From: JAACFF01 sp963701435
GTDB taxonomy: Bacteria; Chloroflexota; Anaerolineae; Promineifilales; Promineifilaceae
Assembly (NCBI GenBank): GCA_963701435.1
Contig: CAVPAL010000007.1
Coordinates: 372,001-436,000 of the forward strand
Length of the DNA stretch: 64,000 nt
Reading direction: 5' to 3'
This document shows, piece after piece, positions 17,668 to 26,266 of the stretch. The stretch's first letter is position 1. Each line of letters starts with the position of its first letter. The translations under genes were made by a program, and so were the position numbers. Under the pieces are notes generated by a model, which worked only from the letters and a program-made list of their open reading frames with translations, had not been told where the DNA came from and made no database searches.

Positions 17668-18046
17668 ATGCACAATTACCTTCTTCCTCTCAACCAACAA
17701 TTTGAACAAGCTGCAAACCCTGAAAATGCGCTGCCTATGAAAAAATACATGCGCGATCAATATGTGGCTGCGACGGACAACGCTCTTGTTTCAGTTACGA
17801 TACAAAGACAAAACAGATGAAACCCTGCTTTTTGCGCTGATTGAAGAAAATCAGGAATCGAATGAGTTTTTTATTCAAAAAGCGATTGGTTGGGCCTTGC
17901 GCGAATTTTCAAAAACAGAGCCGGTATCGGTAGTCGATTTTGTCAGCAGCCATACCCTGGCCCCGCTCAGCCAGCGAGAAGCCTTAAAATGGGTGATTAA
18001 AAAAACGATAATTGCCGACCTCGGTTATGGACATATCTGTGCATAA
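17668..18046 (+). pseudogene. DNA alkylation repair (AlkD-like) gene with internal deletion
   Basis: The ATG at 17668 gives MHNYLLPLNQQFEQAANPENALPMKKYMRDQY, the normal start of AlkD-type HEAT-repeat glycosylases. At about 17765 the sequence jumps to the C-terminal third in another frame (WLRRTTLLFQLRYKDKTDETLLF...FFIQKAIGWALREFSKTEPVSVVDFV), ending at 18046. Around 90-100 codons that should lie between are absent. The end overlaps the convergent amidohydrolase gene. No functional product is expected. Between this and vsr (17380-17667) I see no supportable gene. Confidence 0.7.
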
Positions 18047-19380
18047 TCAGGCGCGCAAAACTCAACACGTCCCCCTACCATCGTCAACAAAACATCCATT
18101 TCCAGAATTGCGGCCGGATCACCAGCGAGTGGATTAGCTGACAAAATGATGAGGTCGGCGTATTTGTTGGGCGTCAATGCGCCCACTTCGCTTTCGCGAT
18201 GCAGGGCAAAGGCGGCGTTTACGGTCATCATCTCTAGCGCTTCTTTGGGGGTGATTGTGTGCTGCTGCTGCCAGGCCTGTCCTTCACAGATTTGGCCGTC
18301 TAAGCCTACTTCATTGCGTGTTATGAGACTGTAGAAGTCATCCAACGGCCGTATCCGGCCAAAAAACGGATCGTCCCCATGCCAGGCAATGGGTAAACCG
18401 GGATTGGCGTCAAACAATGCGCGATATGGCCATTCCCATGCTTGATATTCCGCTGGCGGCGGCGGGCCAAAGGGATTACACAACGGGTATGGTCCAAATA
18501 ACACAGGAATGATACCTAATTCGCCATAGCGCGGCAGCAGTTCCGGTCGGATTACAGAATTATGCTCAATTCGATGGCGTAAGGTATTTGAACGGCCGTT
18601 TAGAGCCGCAGCGATTGCATTTTGTGCCTGTTCTACCGCCCGGTCGCCAATGGCATGAATCGCAGCCTGATAACCGGCATTGTGTACGGCCGTTACCAAC
18701 CCATTCAACTCCTCCTGACTAAAAAAGAGATCCCCCAACCCCTCATCGGATCGCAATTCATAACTGAGCGCCGGCCGGCCACAGGTTCCGCCATCCGCAA
18801 AAATCTTGACCCCGCCGATACGCAGCATCTCGCCGGGGGTATTTGTGGGCGGATATTCCTGCCACCAATCCCCCAACGACTCGCCGCAGTTGTCGGTGGC
18901 AACCAGGTAGAGGCTGGTACGGATACGCAGTTGCCCGGCTGCCTCAAAATCACGCATCTCCGCCAGAAAATCTTCGTTGACAAACATATCGCCGATGGTG
19001 GTGATGCCGTTTTCCAAAGCAAGCTGCTGTACTTCGGGCAGGCTCATGTCGAAGGACTGCTCCGCATCGTTAAAGAGGTGGGTATGGGCGTCAACAAAAC
19101 CAGGCATGAGGGTACGGCCGTCTAAATCTACCACAATCGTATTGGCGGTTTTTGTGGCCAGAATCTCCTCGTCACTGCCCACAGCTGTGATCTGCTCGCC
19201 CATAATCACTATGGCTGTGGCCTGGAGATTAGCTTCATTCATGGTCAAGATCGCGCCATTGTAGAAGATGATGTGCTGCTGCGGACTAACGGTCGCATAG
19301 GGCGTTGGCGGCGGTGAGATCAGGGTGCAGGCGACGGTCGTGAGGGTCAAAAAGAGCAAAGCCAAAATTCGTATTTTCAT
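18025..19380 (-). CDS. Exported metal-dependent amidohydrolase (YtcJ-like)
   Basis: 451 residues with a lipoprotein signal (MKIRILALLFLTLTTVAC). Amidohydrolase-3 pattern: small N-terminal beta domain (IIFYNGAILTMNE...AIVIMGEQITAVG), metal-binding HTH in MPGFVDAHTHLF, AAIHAIGDRAVEQA, RHRIEHNSVI, and AWHGDDPFF, ending with the typical AFALHRESEVGALTPNKYADLIILSANPL. Shorter than the usual ~530 residues, mainly after the HTH motif. Likely hydrolyses an amide or related C-N bond outside the membrane; substrate unknown. Followed on the same strand by nothing but the AlkD remnant. Confidence 0.85.
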   Translation of the reverse strand: MKIRILALLFLTLTTVACTLISPPPTPYATVSPQQHIIFYNGAILTMNEANLQATAIVIMGEQITAVGSDEEILATKTANTIVVDLDGRTLMPGFVDAHTHLFNDAEQSFDMSLPEVQQLALENGITTIGDMFVNEDFLAEMRDFEAAGQLRIRTSLYLVATDNCGESLGDWWQEYPPTNTPGEMLRIGGVKIFADGGTCGRPALSYELRSDEGLGDLFFSQEELNGLVTAVHNAGYQAAIHAIGDRAVEQAQNAIAAALNGRSNTLRHRIEHNSVIRPELLPRYGELGIIPVLFGPYPLCNPFGPPPPAEYQAWEWPYRALFDANPGLPIAWHGDDPFFGRIRPLDDFYSLITRNEVGLDGQICEGQAWQQQHTITPKEALEMMTVNAAFALHRESEVGALTPNKYADLIILSANPLAGDPAAILEMDVLLTMVGGRVEFCAPDYAQICP

Positions 19381-19433
19381 ATTTGAACCTCTATATCTAT
19401 TGTATGAGGTTCAGTCTACATCTGGGCGAGTCC

Positions 19434-19457
19434 CGTTGTCATGGGACGGCCGTCCCG
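19434..19457. repeat. Short repeat GTTGTCATGGGACGGCCGTC, copy 2
   Basis: Same 24-base sequence as at 13404-13434, centred on the palindrome GGGACGGCCGTCCC, in the gap between the amidohydrolase start and the end of the DPP-like peptidase gene. It could form a short hairpin; no other function is evident. Confidence 0.5.
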
Positions 19458-19481
19458 ATTCACACGTGAAATCCGGCCAAA

Positions 19482-21662
19482 TTACAAATTGGCTTGCAAA
19501 TAAGCTGTCATCAAACCATACAGATGGCGGGTTGTATTTTCACCCTCTTTAATGGCGTGGGAGCGGTTCGGATAACTCATCATGGCAAATTGTTTGTTAT
19601 GCTTGATTAGTTCATTGACCACAGATTCAAAACATTGATAATGTACATTGTCGTCGGCGGTGCCATGAATCAAAAGCAGATTGCCTTCAAGCTGGCTGGC
19701 AAAAGTGATTGGTGAGCCATTGGTGAACCCGTCTTCATTATCATCCGGCAGGCCCATATACCGTTCCTGATAAATGGTGTCATACAAACGCTGGTTGCTG
19801 ACGGCGGCAACAGCAATGCCCGTTTTGTAAATGTTCGCGTGCTTGAACAGCAAATTGAGCGTCATCGAGCCGCCCCCGCTCCAGCCCCACACGCCAACAC
19901 GATCGGCATCGATATACGGCCGTTCCCGCAATATCACCCGCGCCGCTGCCGCCTGATCATCAGTCGTCAAAATGCCAACTTGCCGGTAAACATATTTGCG
20001 CCAGGCGCGACCGCGCGGCGCCGGTGTACCCCGGTTGTCCACGCTCATGACCAAATACCCCATCTGCGCCAGCATCAGGTACCATAAATAACGTTTTTCA
20101 CCCCAACGATCTAAAACGGTTTGCCCGGCAGGTTCACCATAGACATAAAACAACAGTGGATAGTGTTGAGAAGAATCAAAATCAGGCGGCTTGATCAGCC
20201 AGCCATCCATTGCGACATTTTCTTCCGTGGTCACCCGGAAAAATTCAACCGGGACGCGGTTGATAGCGGCCACTTTCTCACGTAATGTCCGGTTATCTTC
20301 TAAAACGCGTACCGGCAGGTGATCCGGCAGGGAAATGAGCGTTACCACCGGCGGCGATTCAAAAGTGGAAAAGGTATGGAATGCCCATTTGGCGTTGGGC
20401 GCAATCTGATAAGCATGGGTTCCCGGCATATCGGCAGGCGTTAAAAGCTCGGTACGGCCGTTTCCACTTAAGCTAACGCGGTACAAATAACGCTGCGCAG
20501 GATTGTCCGGGGAAGCGATAAAATAGACCCAGCCCGATTCGGTATCAATTTTTTGGATGGAAATAACATCAAACTCCCCCGGCGTGAGCAAAATCACATC
20601 TTGCCCGTCACGCGAAACACGATACAGACGCCGCCAGCCGTCCCGATCGCTGATCCAGGTGAAGGCTTCCCCTTCACCTAGCCATTTAAGATCATCATGT
20701 AAATCAATCCACGCTTCATCTTCTTCCACCAGAATTACGTCAATACGGCCGTTGGCGGCGTTTCCCAGCATGACTTTGTTGCAGTTCTGCAGCCGGTTGA
20801 GCTGCTGAATAACAACCTGTTCCGAGTTTGCCGCCCAATCCATCTTAGGAATGTAATGCTGACGCAAATCACCCGGCGCGTCTATCCAGTTTGTTTCGCC
20901 CCCTTTGGCGCTAATGGTCCCCACGCGGCAGGCGGCGTTGGCTGAGCCGACTTTGGGATAGGGCAGCGGAATTAGTTTGGGATAAAGGCTGTCGGTGTTA
21001 TTGATCATGTAAAAGGGTTCAATGCCCTGTGTATCAAACTGCCAATAGGCAATAGATTGGCTGTCAGGACTCCAGCGAAAGCCATCGCGCAGCCGAAACT
21101 CTTCTTCATAGACCCAATCTGACGTGCCGTTGATAATTGTTTCGGAACCATCGTCAGTGAGCTGAACAATTGCGCCGCTATCGATGGATTCGACGTATAT
21201 ATTATTTTCGCGCACGTAGGCGACGGATTGGTTGTCCGGTGAAAACTTGGCGAACATCAGAGTGGATGGCTTGGCGACCCCGCCCAACTGCTTCAAATCC
21301 CCGCTTTCCAGGTCAAGCGCCCAGTAGTCGCCGCGGCTGTTGACACGCCAGACGCGCTTACTGTTGGTGAAAATGAGCAGTCGTTTTTTATCCAGTGACC
21401 AGGAAAATTTATCAATAATAAGAGGTTTGTCCGCACCATCCGGAATTAATTGTTTGACAGAGACAAGGATGCTGCGTTCACCGCTAAGAATGTCATAACG
21501 CACAATTTCCCGCAATTTCTTATCATCGATCTCCCCTCCAGGAGGTTCAAGTGTGGTATAACCGGCATCATCTTCCAGCCAGCGCGCGGGGCCAAAAGTT
21601 TTGGCCTTAAATTCATCTGATTTAAATATTCGATCAAGGGTAAGAGTAGATTCAGTTTGCAT
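19482..21662 (-). CDS. Dipeptidyl-peptidase IV-like serine peptidase (S9B)
   Basis: 726 residues, the expected length. The N-terminal two thirds is a beta-propeller (DPPIV_N: repeated blades such as FSWSLDKKRLLIFTNSKRVWR, VAYVRENNIYVESIDSG, and the Glu pair region DWVYEEEFRLRDGFRWSPDSQSIAYWQFD). The catalytic alpha/beta-hydrolase domain follows with nucleophile Ser in GVWGWSGGGSMTLNL, Asp in IHGTADDNVHYQ and His in YPNRSHAI. DWVYEEE provides the Glu pair that binds the peptide amino terminus in this family. No signal peptide, so probably cytoplasmic. Removes N-terminal dipeptides, by family. Confidence 0.93.
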   Translation of the reverse strand: MQTESTLTLDRIFKSDEFKAKTFGPARWLEDDAGYTTLEPPGGEIDDKKLREIVRYDILSGERSILVSVKQLIPDGADKPLIIDKFSWSLDKKRLLIFTNSKRVWRVNSRGDYWALDLESGDLKQLGGVAKPSTLMFAKFSPDNQSVAYVRENNIYVESIDSGAIVQLTDDGSETIINGTSDWVYEEEFRLRDGFRWSPDSQSIAYWQFDTQGIEPFYMINNTDSLYPKLIPLPYPKVGSANAACRVGTISAKGGETNWIDAPGDLRQHYIPKMDWAANSEQVVIQQLNRLQNCNKVMLGNAANGRIDVILVEEDEAWIDLHDDLKWLGEGEAFTWISDRDGWRRLYRVSRDGQDVILLTPGEFDVISIQKIDTESGWVYFIASPDNPAQRYLYRVSLSGNGRTELLTPADMPGTHAYQIAPNAKWAFHTFSTFESPPVVTLISLPDHLPVRVLEDNRTLREKVAAINRVPVEFFRVTTEENVAMDGWLIKPPDFDSSQHYPLLFYVYGEPAGQTVLDRWGEKRYLWYLMLAQMGYLVMSVDNRGTPAPRGRAWRKYVYRQVGILTTDDQAAAARVILRERPYIDADRVGVWGWSGGGSMTLNLLFKHANIYKTGIAVAAVSNQRLYDTIYQERYMGLPDDNEDGFTNGSPITFASQLEGNLLLIHGTADDNVHYQCFESVVNELIKHNKQFAMMSYPNRSHAIKEGENTTRHLYGLMTAYLQANL

Positions 21663-21735
21663 GCCAAAATTATACGGCGCGCAGGGCTTCGGGTCACATA
21701 TCCAAATAGCTGTATGCCAATGAAAAATGTACTCT

Positions 21736-21809
21736 TAGGTAAACCGCAGTTTCCTTGAGGAATTCCCAGATTTCGTTCCGCAGCAATTCAAAAAACTTTC
21801 TGGAATTAC
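21736..21809 (+). repeat. Double-hairpin repeat, shortened copy
   Basis: Begins TAGGTAAACCGCAG, runs directly into TTTCCTTGAGGAATTCCCAGA and ends CTGGAATTAC. The first hairpin has lost its loop and return arm compared with the copy at 25141. It lies between the peptidase and GTPase genes and overlaps the 3' end of the latter by a few bases. Confidence 0.75.
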
Positions 21810-22792
21810 AGACGCAGTTCAACCACGTCCCCTTCGTGCAAAACGTGGTCACGGCCGACCATCTGGCCGTCAAAGACACCTTTGCCCCAAATCCGGGCTG
21901 ATTTGAGCTGTTCCAGGAAATCTTTATGGACTTTCGCGGCAAATTCTTCCACAGTCCCGCCCAGGTGCATCACAAAAGGCGCGCTGTAATCCGGCTCTGT
22001 GCCCGGCGGCTTGGAATAAACGCGCATAATTTTCAAGGCAGCATAAACGGCTTGTTTCATTTCATCCAGATTGCGACCGGAAACGGCCGATACCGGCAGC
22101 AGCGGCCATTCACCTTCCAACAATTCACACAAAACCTCAAAATCCTCGTCGGAAGCAAGCGTATCACACTTGTTGACCAGCACAATCATGGGTTTAAAAC
22201 TCAAACGGCTCACGTCAGCATAACGATTTCTATGATGCTGTGGGATAATGCGGTATTCAGCCAGAATTTCGGCCGTGTCATCCAACTCCTGCAGCGTCAA
22301 AGCCTGTATATCGACAACCAGCAGAATCAGGTCGGCGCGGCGGATCAATTCAATCAACTGCGGCTCGATATAGTCGGCCGTCAGCGGCGGCGTGTCGATC
22401 AACTGCACCTGCACATTGTCGATCGGCATCATGCCGGGCAGCGGCGTCCAGGTGGTGTATGGACTGGGGGAAACCTCCGGATCGGCATTGGTCAACACGG
22501 CCACCAGCGCCGATTTGCCTACGTTGGGCGGCCCCACCAGCGCGATCTGCCCCGCTCCTTCGCGATCAATGTGGAAGTGCGAGACCTGGCGCGCAGCCCC
22601 TTTTTGTCCCTGGGAAGCACTTTTAAGTTTGGAGAGCTTTTTACGCAAATCAGCGCGCAGCTTGTCGGTGCCCTTATGCTTGGGAATGGCGCTGATATAT
22701 TCTTCCAGCCGGGCAATTTTTTCGGCGGGCGTGGCCGCGTCGCGGTAACGTTGTTCGGCCTCAAGGGCTTCAGGAGAAAGATTTGTGGGCAT
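21806..22792 (-). CDS. DRG/Obg-class GTPase with TGS domain
   Basis: 328 residues from the ATG at 22792, chosen because GGAG sits 4-7 bases upstream (an ATG at 22801 and a longer unsupported extension exist). N-terminal Lys-rich helical region (IARLEEYISAIPKHKGTDKLRADLRKKLSKLK), then a G domain: G1 GPPNVGKSAL, G2 region SPYTTWTP, G3 DTPP, G4 NKCD, G5 SAV. A C-terminal TGS domain (GGTVEEFAAKVHKDFLEQLKSARIWGKGVFDGQMVGRDHVLHEGDVVEL) follows. Archaeal/eukaryotic DRG proteins share this order and act in translation; bacterial members are less studied. The G3 motif reads DTPP rather than DTPG. Confidence 0.88.
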   Translation of the reverse strand: MPTNLSPEALEAEQRYRDAATPAEKIARLEEYISAIPKHKGTDKLRADLRKKLSKLKSASQGQKGAARQVSHFHIDREGAGQIALVGPPNVGKSALVAVLTNADPEVSPSPYTTWTPLPGMMPIDNVQVQLIDTPPLTADYIEPQLIELIRRADLILLVVDIQALTLQELDDTAEILAEYRIIPQHHRNRYADVSRLSFKPMIVLVNKCDTLASDEDFEVLCELLEGEWPLLPVSAVSGRNLDEMKQAVYAALKIMRVYSKPPGTEPDYSAPFVMHLGGTVEEFAAKVHKDFLEQLKSARIWGKGVFDGQMVGRDHVLHEGDVVELRL

Positions 22793-23007
22793 GGTCTCCA
22801 TTTTAATGAGGGAGCGCTGCGGCGGCAAGCATTTCACCATGGCGCTCTTCCTATGGTATAAACAGGCAGGATTCACCGGATTTTTAATGATTGCATTGAG
22901 CGCGGCCAAAGCATTGATCACGCTTGTCATCCTGAAAATCTTGATCATCCGGTCAAAATATTTTTTTCCGATAATCTCTGAACCACATTCTGAATGGAGA
23001 AAGTACG

Positions 23008-23889
23008 ATGACAATCACCCCACCAGCAAATTCGGCGCAGGACCATTTTAGCATTGACCCGTCCACAACAATCGGTCCAGTCACGCTCAACGTAGCCGAT
23101 TTAACCGCCCAAACCCGATTCTATCGCCAGATTATTGGTTTGCAGGTGCGCGCAGAAACGGCCGTTCACGTTGAATTAGGTACAGCAGAACGGCCGTTAA
23201 TTTATCTGCGTTTGCAGGAAAACGGCCGTTTCGTACAGGGAACCACCGGTTTGTACCACCTGGCGCTGCGCGTACCAAACAAACAAGACCTGGCCCATTG
23301 GCTGCGCCATTACATTGACTGCAATGGACCTCATTGGCAGGGTGCGAGCGACCACCTGGTTAGCCTTGCCCTCTATCTGGCCGACCCGGAAGGCAACGGC
23401 ATTGAAATTTATTGGGATCGTTCCCAAACGGCGTGGCATGTGGATGCAAACGGCCGTATCGAAATGGACACTCGCCGGCTGGACCTGGAAGCTTTACTGA
23501 CCGCAGCGCCCGCCGCCCAGTGGCGTCATTTATCCGCTGCAACCGATATGGGCCACGTCCACCTGAAAGTCGCCGACCTGGCGGCTGCCAGGCGCTTTTA
23601 TATTGATTTGCTCGGTTTTGGCCTTAAAGCGCAATATGGCGGCAGCGCTTTGTTTCTGGCAGCCGGCAGTTACCACCATCATATCGGCCTCAACACATGG
23701 CATTCGGCCGGCGCGACCGCGCCGCCGCAAAATGCAGTTGGTCTGGCAGCCTGCACGCTGGTTTTACCGTCGGTTCAGGCGCGGGAGCATATCGGCCAAC
23801 GCCTGCAGGCGGCTCAATATCCGTTTGAAAACGCGGTAGACAGCATACTCCTGAGCGATCCGTCAGGCATCATATGGGCGATCAAATGA
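23008..23889 (+). CDS. VOC-family dioxygenase (CatE-like, two-domain)
   Basis: 293 residues made of two vicinal-oxygen-chelate modules: 18-140 (GPVTLNVADLTAQTRFYRQIIGLQV...LYHLALRVP...SDHLVSLALYLADPEGNGIEIYWDR) and 178-290 (MGHVHLKVADLAAARRFYIDLLGFGL...YHHHIGLNTW). His and Glu ligands for a divalent metal are visible (GLYHLA, DHLVS, NGIEIY). Most like B. subtilis CatE, an extradiol catechol dioxygenase. Convergent with an aromatic amino acid hydroxylase gene, which would fit a role in aromatic breakdown, although the substrate is unproven. Four ACGGCCGT copies lie within it. Confidence 0.85.
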   Translation: MTITPPANSAQDHFSIDPSTTIGPVTLNVADLTAQTRFYRQIIGLQVRAETAVHVELGTAERPLIYLRLQENGRFVQGTTGLYHLALRVPNKQDLAHWLRHYIDCNGPHWQGASDHLVSLALYLADPEGNGIEIYWDRSQTAWHVDANGRIEMDTRRLDLEALLTAAPAAQWRHLSAATDMGHVHLKVADLAAARRFYIDLLGFGLKAQYGGSALFLAAGSYHHHIGLNTWHSAGATAPPQNAVGLAACTLVLPSVQAREHIGQRLQAAQYPFENAVDSILLSDPSGIIWAIK

Positions 23890-23950
23890 TATTTGCCATT
23901 CAGCAAGCAGATTAAGAAACAGGCAGCGCAAATTTTGGCGTTATTTACGC

Positions 23951-24058
23951 GGCTGGCGGATTTTGAAATTCCGATTTGCACAAAATGAGCGCGCCCGCCG
24001 CCTGTACGCCCGTGCCGGTTACGCACCCGAAATTTTACGCTATATGAAACGCTTGTAG
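23951..24058 (+). pseudogene. Remnant of a GNAT acetyltransferase C-terminus
   Basis: The frame reads GWRILKFRFAQNERARRLYARAGYAPEILRYMKRL then stop. This is the typical last beta-strand/helix of GNAT acetyltransferases (NxxAxxLYxRxGY). No start or acetyl-CoA loop precedes it, so it is a gene fragment. Confidence 0.45.
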
Positions 24059-24105
24059 GTATTATACAACCACGGTTTGTGATCAACTTTTGCGGCAGCC
24101 TGCGA

Positions 24106-25125
24106 TCAGACTCGCTGGGCAATCGGATCCAGATAAACATCCAGCATGGCGTCCAGCGCCTCAAATGATTCAAAAACAAAGAACAGCGGATTAAAGGCAT
24201 AAACCGTCTTGGGGATTTTAGCGATAATATCCACGTCAAACGGCGCCAGCAGCACCTCGCCGCCAAAAAACCCCGCGCGCGTTATACCAAGCTTTTCGTA
24301 AAGCGCGCGAATGACATTCCACCCCTGCGCCTGCGAGGACATTGCCCCCTGCCGGTGCAGCCGGTTCACGCCGGCGATCACGCGATCAACGTCCGCTTCA
24401 TTTGCATAATATTGCTCTTGAATTTGCGCAAAAACATCGCCGCGATAATCAAGCACGTCATCCCGTTCGAGCCGGTATAATTCCATGATCGTATTTGCCA
24501 GCTCACTGCGACCGGAAATAATGCCGGCGCCAAATATTTTGATGTGATTATTTTCCATTACCAGCCCAAATTCAGTGCTGTACCACGCCAGCCGTTTAAT
24601 TACCTCCTGCTCTTCCTCCGTCGCTTTCAGGTAGGCGGGCGCAAACTTGTCCTCCAGATGCGCATAAAAATCGAGCGTCAGGTAGGGCAAATGGCCAAAA
24701 ATGTCGTGGAACATATCGGGTTCCGGCGTGAAGGCCATCTGGTCGCGGGTGCGCAGGTAATCGGTGATCAGGAAAATGCGCTGCGCAAACTTTTGGTACC
24801 AGGCGTCGGCTTTGGTGTAGCGCACGGCCGTTCTCTCAATCTGCCAGCCGGTACGCGGCATAATTTGTGCGTTCAGATGCGCCACGCTGGGAATCTGGTG
24901 GGGATCAAGCTGCAATAACGCCAGCCCTTGTATAAATTCGCGGCATAAATGCGCCATCAAATGAGGTCTATGAACGCCGCTGAAAAGGTCGGTCCAAATG
25001 GCGTGCTGTTCGTCGGTAAAGCTGATTTCCTGGGTAACGACCGTATACTCTTGCGCCGCAACGAAGACTTCATCAACTATATCACCGGTGTAGATAACAG
25101 GTTCTCGAACCAGTTCAACTTTCAT
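24106..25125 (-). CDS. phhA: Aromatic amino acid hydroxylase (phenylalanine-4-hydroxylase-like)
   Basis: 339 residues. The iron-binding 2-His/1-Glu set is visible in FTPEPDMFHDIFGHLPYLTL (HxxxxH) and WYSTEFGLVMENN (Glu). The pterin/substrate region includes RTGWQIERTAVRY and GAGIISGRSELANTIMEL. The family uses tetrahydropterin and O2 to hydroxylate Phe (or Tyr/Trp). Residues after ~260 resemble other bacterial long-form hydroxylases. It lies downstream of an Lrp/AsnC regulator on the same strand with a double-hairpin repeat between, so the regulator is a likely controller. The specific amino acid is not settled by sequence. Confidence 0.9.
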   Translation of the reverse strand: MKVELVREPVIYTGDIVDEVFVAAQEYTVVTQEISFTDEQHAIWTDLFSGVHRPHLMAHLCREFIQGLALLQLDPHQIPSVAHLNAQIMPRTGWQIERTAVRYTKADAWYQKFAQRIFLITDYLRTRDQMAFTPEPDMFHDIFGHLPYLTLDFYAHLEDKFAPAYLKATEEEQEVIKRLAWYSTEFGLVMENNHIKIFGAGIISGRSELANTIMELYRLERDDVLDYRGDVFAQIQEQYYANEADVDRVIAGVNRLHRQGAMSSQAQGWNVIRALYEKLGITRAGFFGGEVLLAPFDVDIIAKIPKTVYAFNPLFFVFESFEALDAMLDVYLDPIAQRV

Positions 25126-25140
25126 AAATTTATGCTCCTT

Positions 25141-25254
25141 TAGGTAAACCGCAAAAAGCCTTTTGAAATAACATCATAGCAAATTCGCGGTTTCCTTGAG
25201 GAATTCCCAGATTTTGTTTCGCAGAAATTCAAAAAACTTTCTGGGAATTACCTA
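25141..25254 (+). repeat. Double-hairpin repeat, full copy
   Basis: Begins TAGGTAAACCGCA and closes the first stem with CGCGGTTTCC; the joint is TTGAGGAATTCCCAGA, and the second stem closes with CTGGGAATTACCTA. The outer ends TAGGTAA/TTACCTA form a terminal inverted repeat. Located between the Lrp gene and the hydroxylase gene; if transcribed with them it would fold as two consecutive hairpins. Confidence 0.85.
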
Positions 25255-25740
25255 TAACAAAATTGTATCCGTCACCGTCAAACCAATATTTGTCGTTTCC
25301 TTAACTGCTTTCAGTACCAGGTTGGAATTAACGCGCGCAACCGAGGGCAAGGGCAGCAGACGGTGCATTAGGAATTGGTCCAGGTGTTCATGGTCGCCCA
25401 CAATCACCTTCAGCAAATAATCGGCCGTGCCCGTCACGCGGTGACATTCCAGCACCTCCATCATCTGCTGCATCGCCGCGTCAAACTCCCCCACCTGCTC
25501 CGGCGTATGCCCTTGCAGCGTCACCTGCACAAATACCAGCAGATCATAGCCGACCTGTTTGCGGTTTATGAGCGTAACATATTTTTCAATGACGCCGCTC
25601 TCTTCCAGTTTGCGCAGCCGTTTCTGCACGCCGGAAGGGGAGAGATCAACCCGCTTGCCCAGCTCAGCGCTGGTCATACGAGCATTGTCTTGCAGTTCAT
25701 TGAGCAGAACACAATCTTTTTCGTCCAGTGCAATTTTCAT
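25252..25740 (-). CDS. Lrp/AsnC-family transcriptional regulator
   Basis: 162 residues. N-terminal winged HTH (LDEKDCVLLNELQDNARMTSAELGKRVDLSPSGVQKRLRKLEESGVIEKY) and C-terminal RAM ligand-binding domain (LLVFVQVTLQGH, VLECHRVTGTADYLLKVIVGDHEHLDQFL). Such proteins sense amino acids. Being directly upstream of an aromatic amino acid hydroxylase on the same strand, it probably responds to Phe or Tyr (inference). The 25741-25800 upstream region is AT-rich and holds its promoter. Confidence 0.92.
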   Translation of the reverse strand: MKIALDEKDCVLLNELQDNARMTSAELGKRVDLSPSGVQKRLRKLEESGVIEKYVTLINRKQVGYDLLVFVQVTLQGHTPEQVGEFDAAMQQMMEVLECHRVTGTADYLLKVIVGDHEHLDQFLMHRLLPLPSVARVNSNLVLKAVKETTNIGLTVTDTILL

Positions 25741-25892
25741 ATCTTTTTTAGAGTATTAGGAATGATTCAATCTAGATTTTAAAATTATTGTACGTATTAT
25801 ATCTTGAATGTCAATTATCTCTAACAAACAACGACTTTACCAAATCTAATTGTTAGACCTTTAGTTGCAATCAATGTTATATTACAAAGGAG

Positions 25893-26259
25893 CTGCACAA
25901 ATCGCCCATAGAATTGTCTGAACTGATCGCGCGCGCACGTGAGGGGCGTTTGACGCCTGCAGACGTGCTCGGCGGCATATTTACCCTTTCTAACCTGGGC
26001 CCCTTTGGCGTGGAACAATTCACAGCAATTATCAACCCACCCAAAGCGGTATTCTGGCCCTAAGGAATGGCACTTAAATAACATGTCCATTTTAGTTTGT
26101 AGTAACGGCTTTAGCCGTCCAGAAAACCGCTAAAGCGGTTACTACAAACGGGCACATCACTTTGTCAGTCGATCACCGCGTTGTGGACGGGGCCGCTGCG
26201 GCGCATTTTATTGCAGATTTAAAAACCGCTTTGGAATCGCCAATATTGATGATATGGTA
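25893..26259 (+). pseudogene. Fragment of a 2-oxoacid dehydrogenase E2 acyltransferase, split by a repeat
   Basis: The first part reads LHKSPIELSELIARAREGRLTPADVLGGIFTLSNLGPFGVEQFTAIINPPKAV, the E2 catalytic-domain block, and stops near 26063. After the short inverted repeat at 26096-26149, the final E2 block resumes (SVDHRVVDGAAAAHFIADLKTALESP), including the catalytic DHRxxDG, and ends at 26259. The lipoyl and N-terminal regions are absent, as is the sequence between the two blocks. The repeat therefore sits inside a dead gene. Confidence 0.7.
26096..26149. repeat. GTAGTAAC-type inverted repeat, copy 1
   Basis: Ends GTTTGTAGTAAC and GTTACTACAAAC are exact inverses. Inside are two smaller dyads, GGCTTTAGCC and CCGCTAAAGCGG. 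A diverged copy occurs at 60521-60580. A small non-coding mobile or structural element is likely. Confidence 0.7.
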
Positions 26260-26266
26260 AAGTCTT

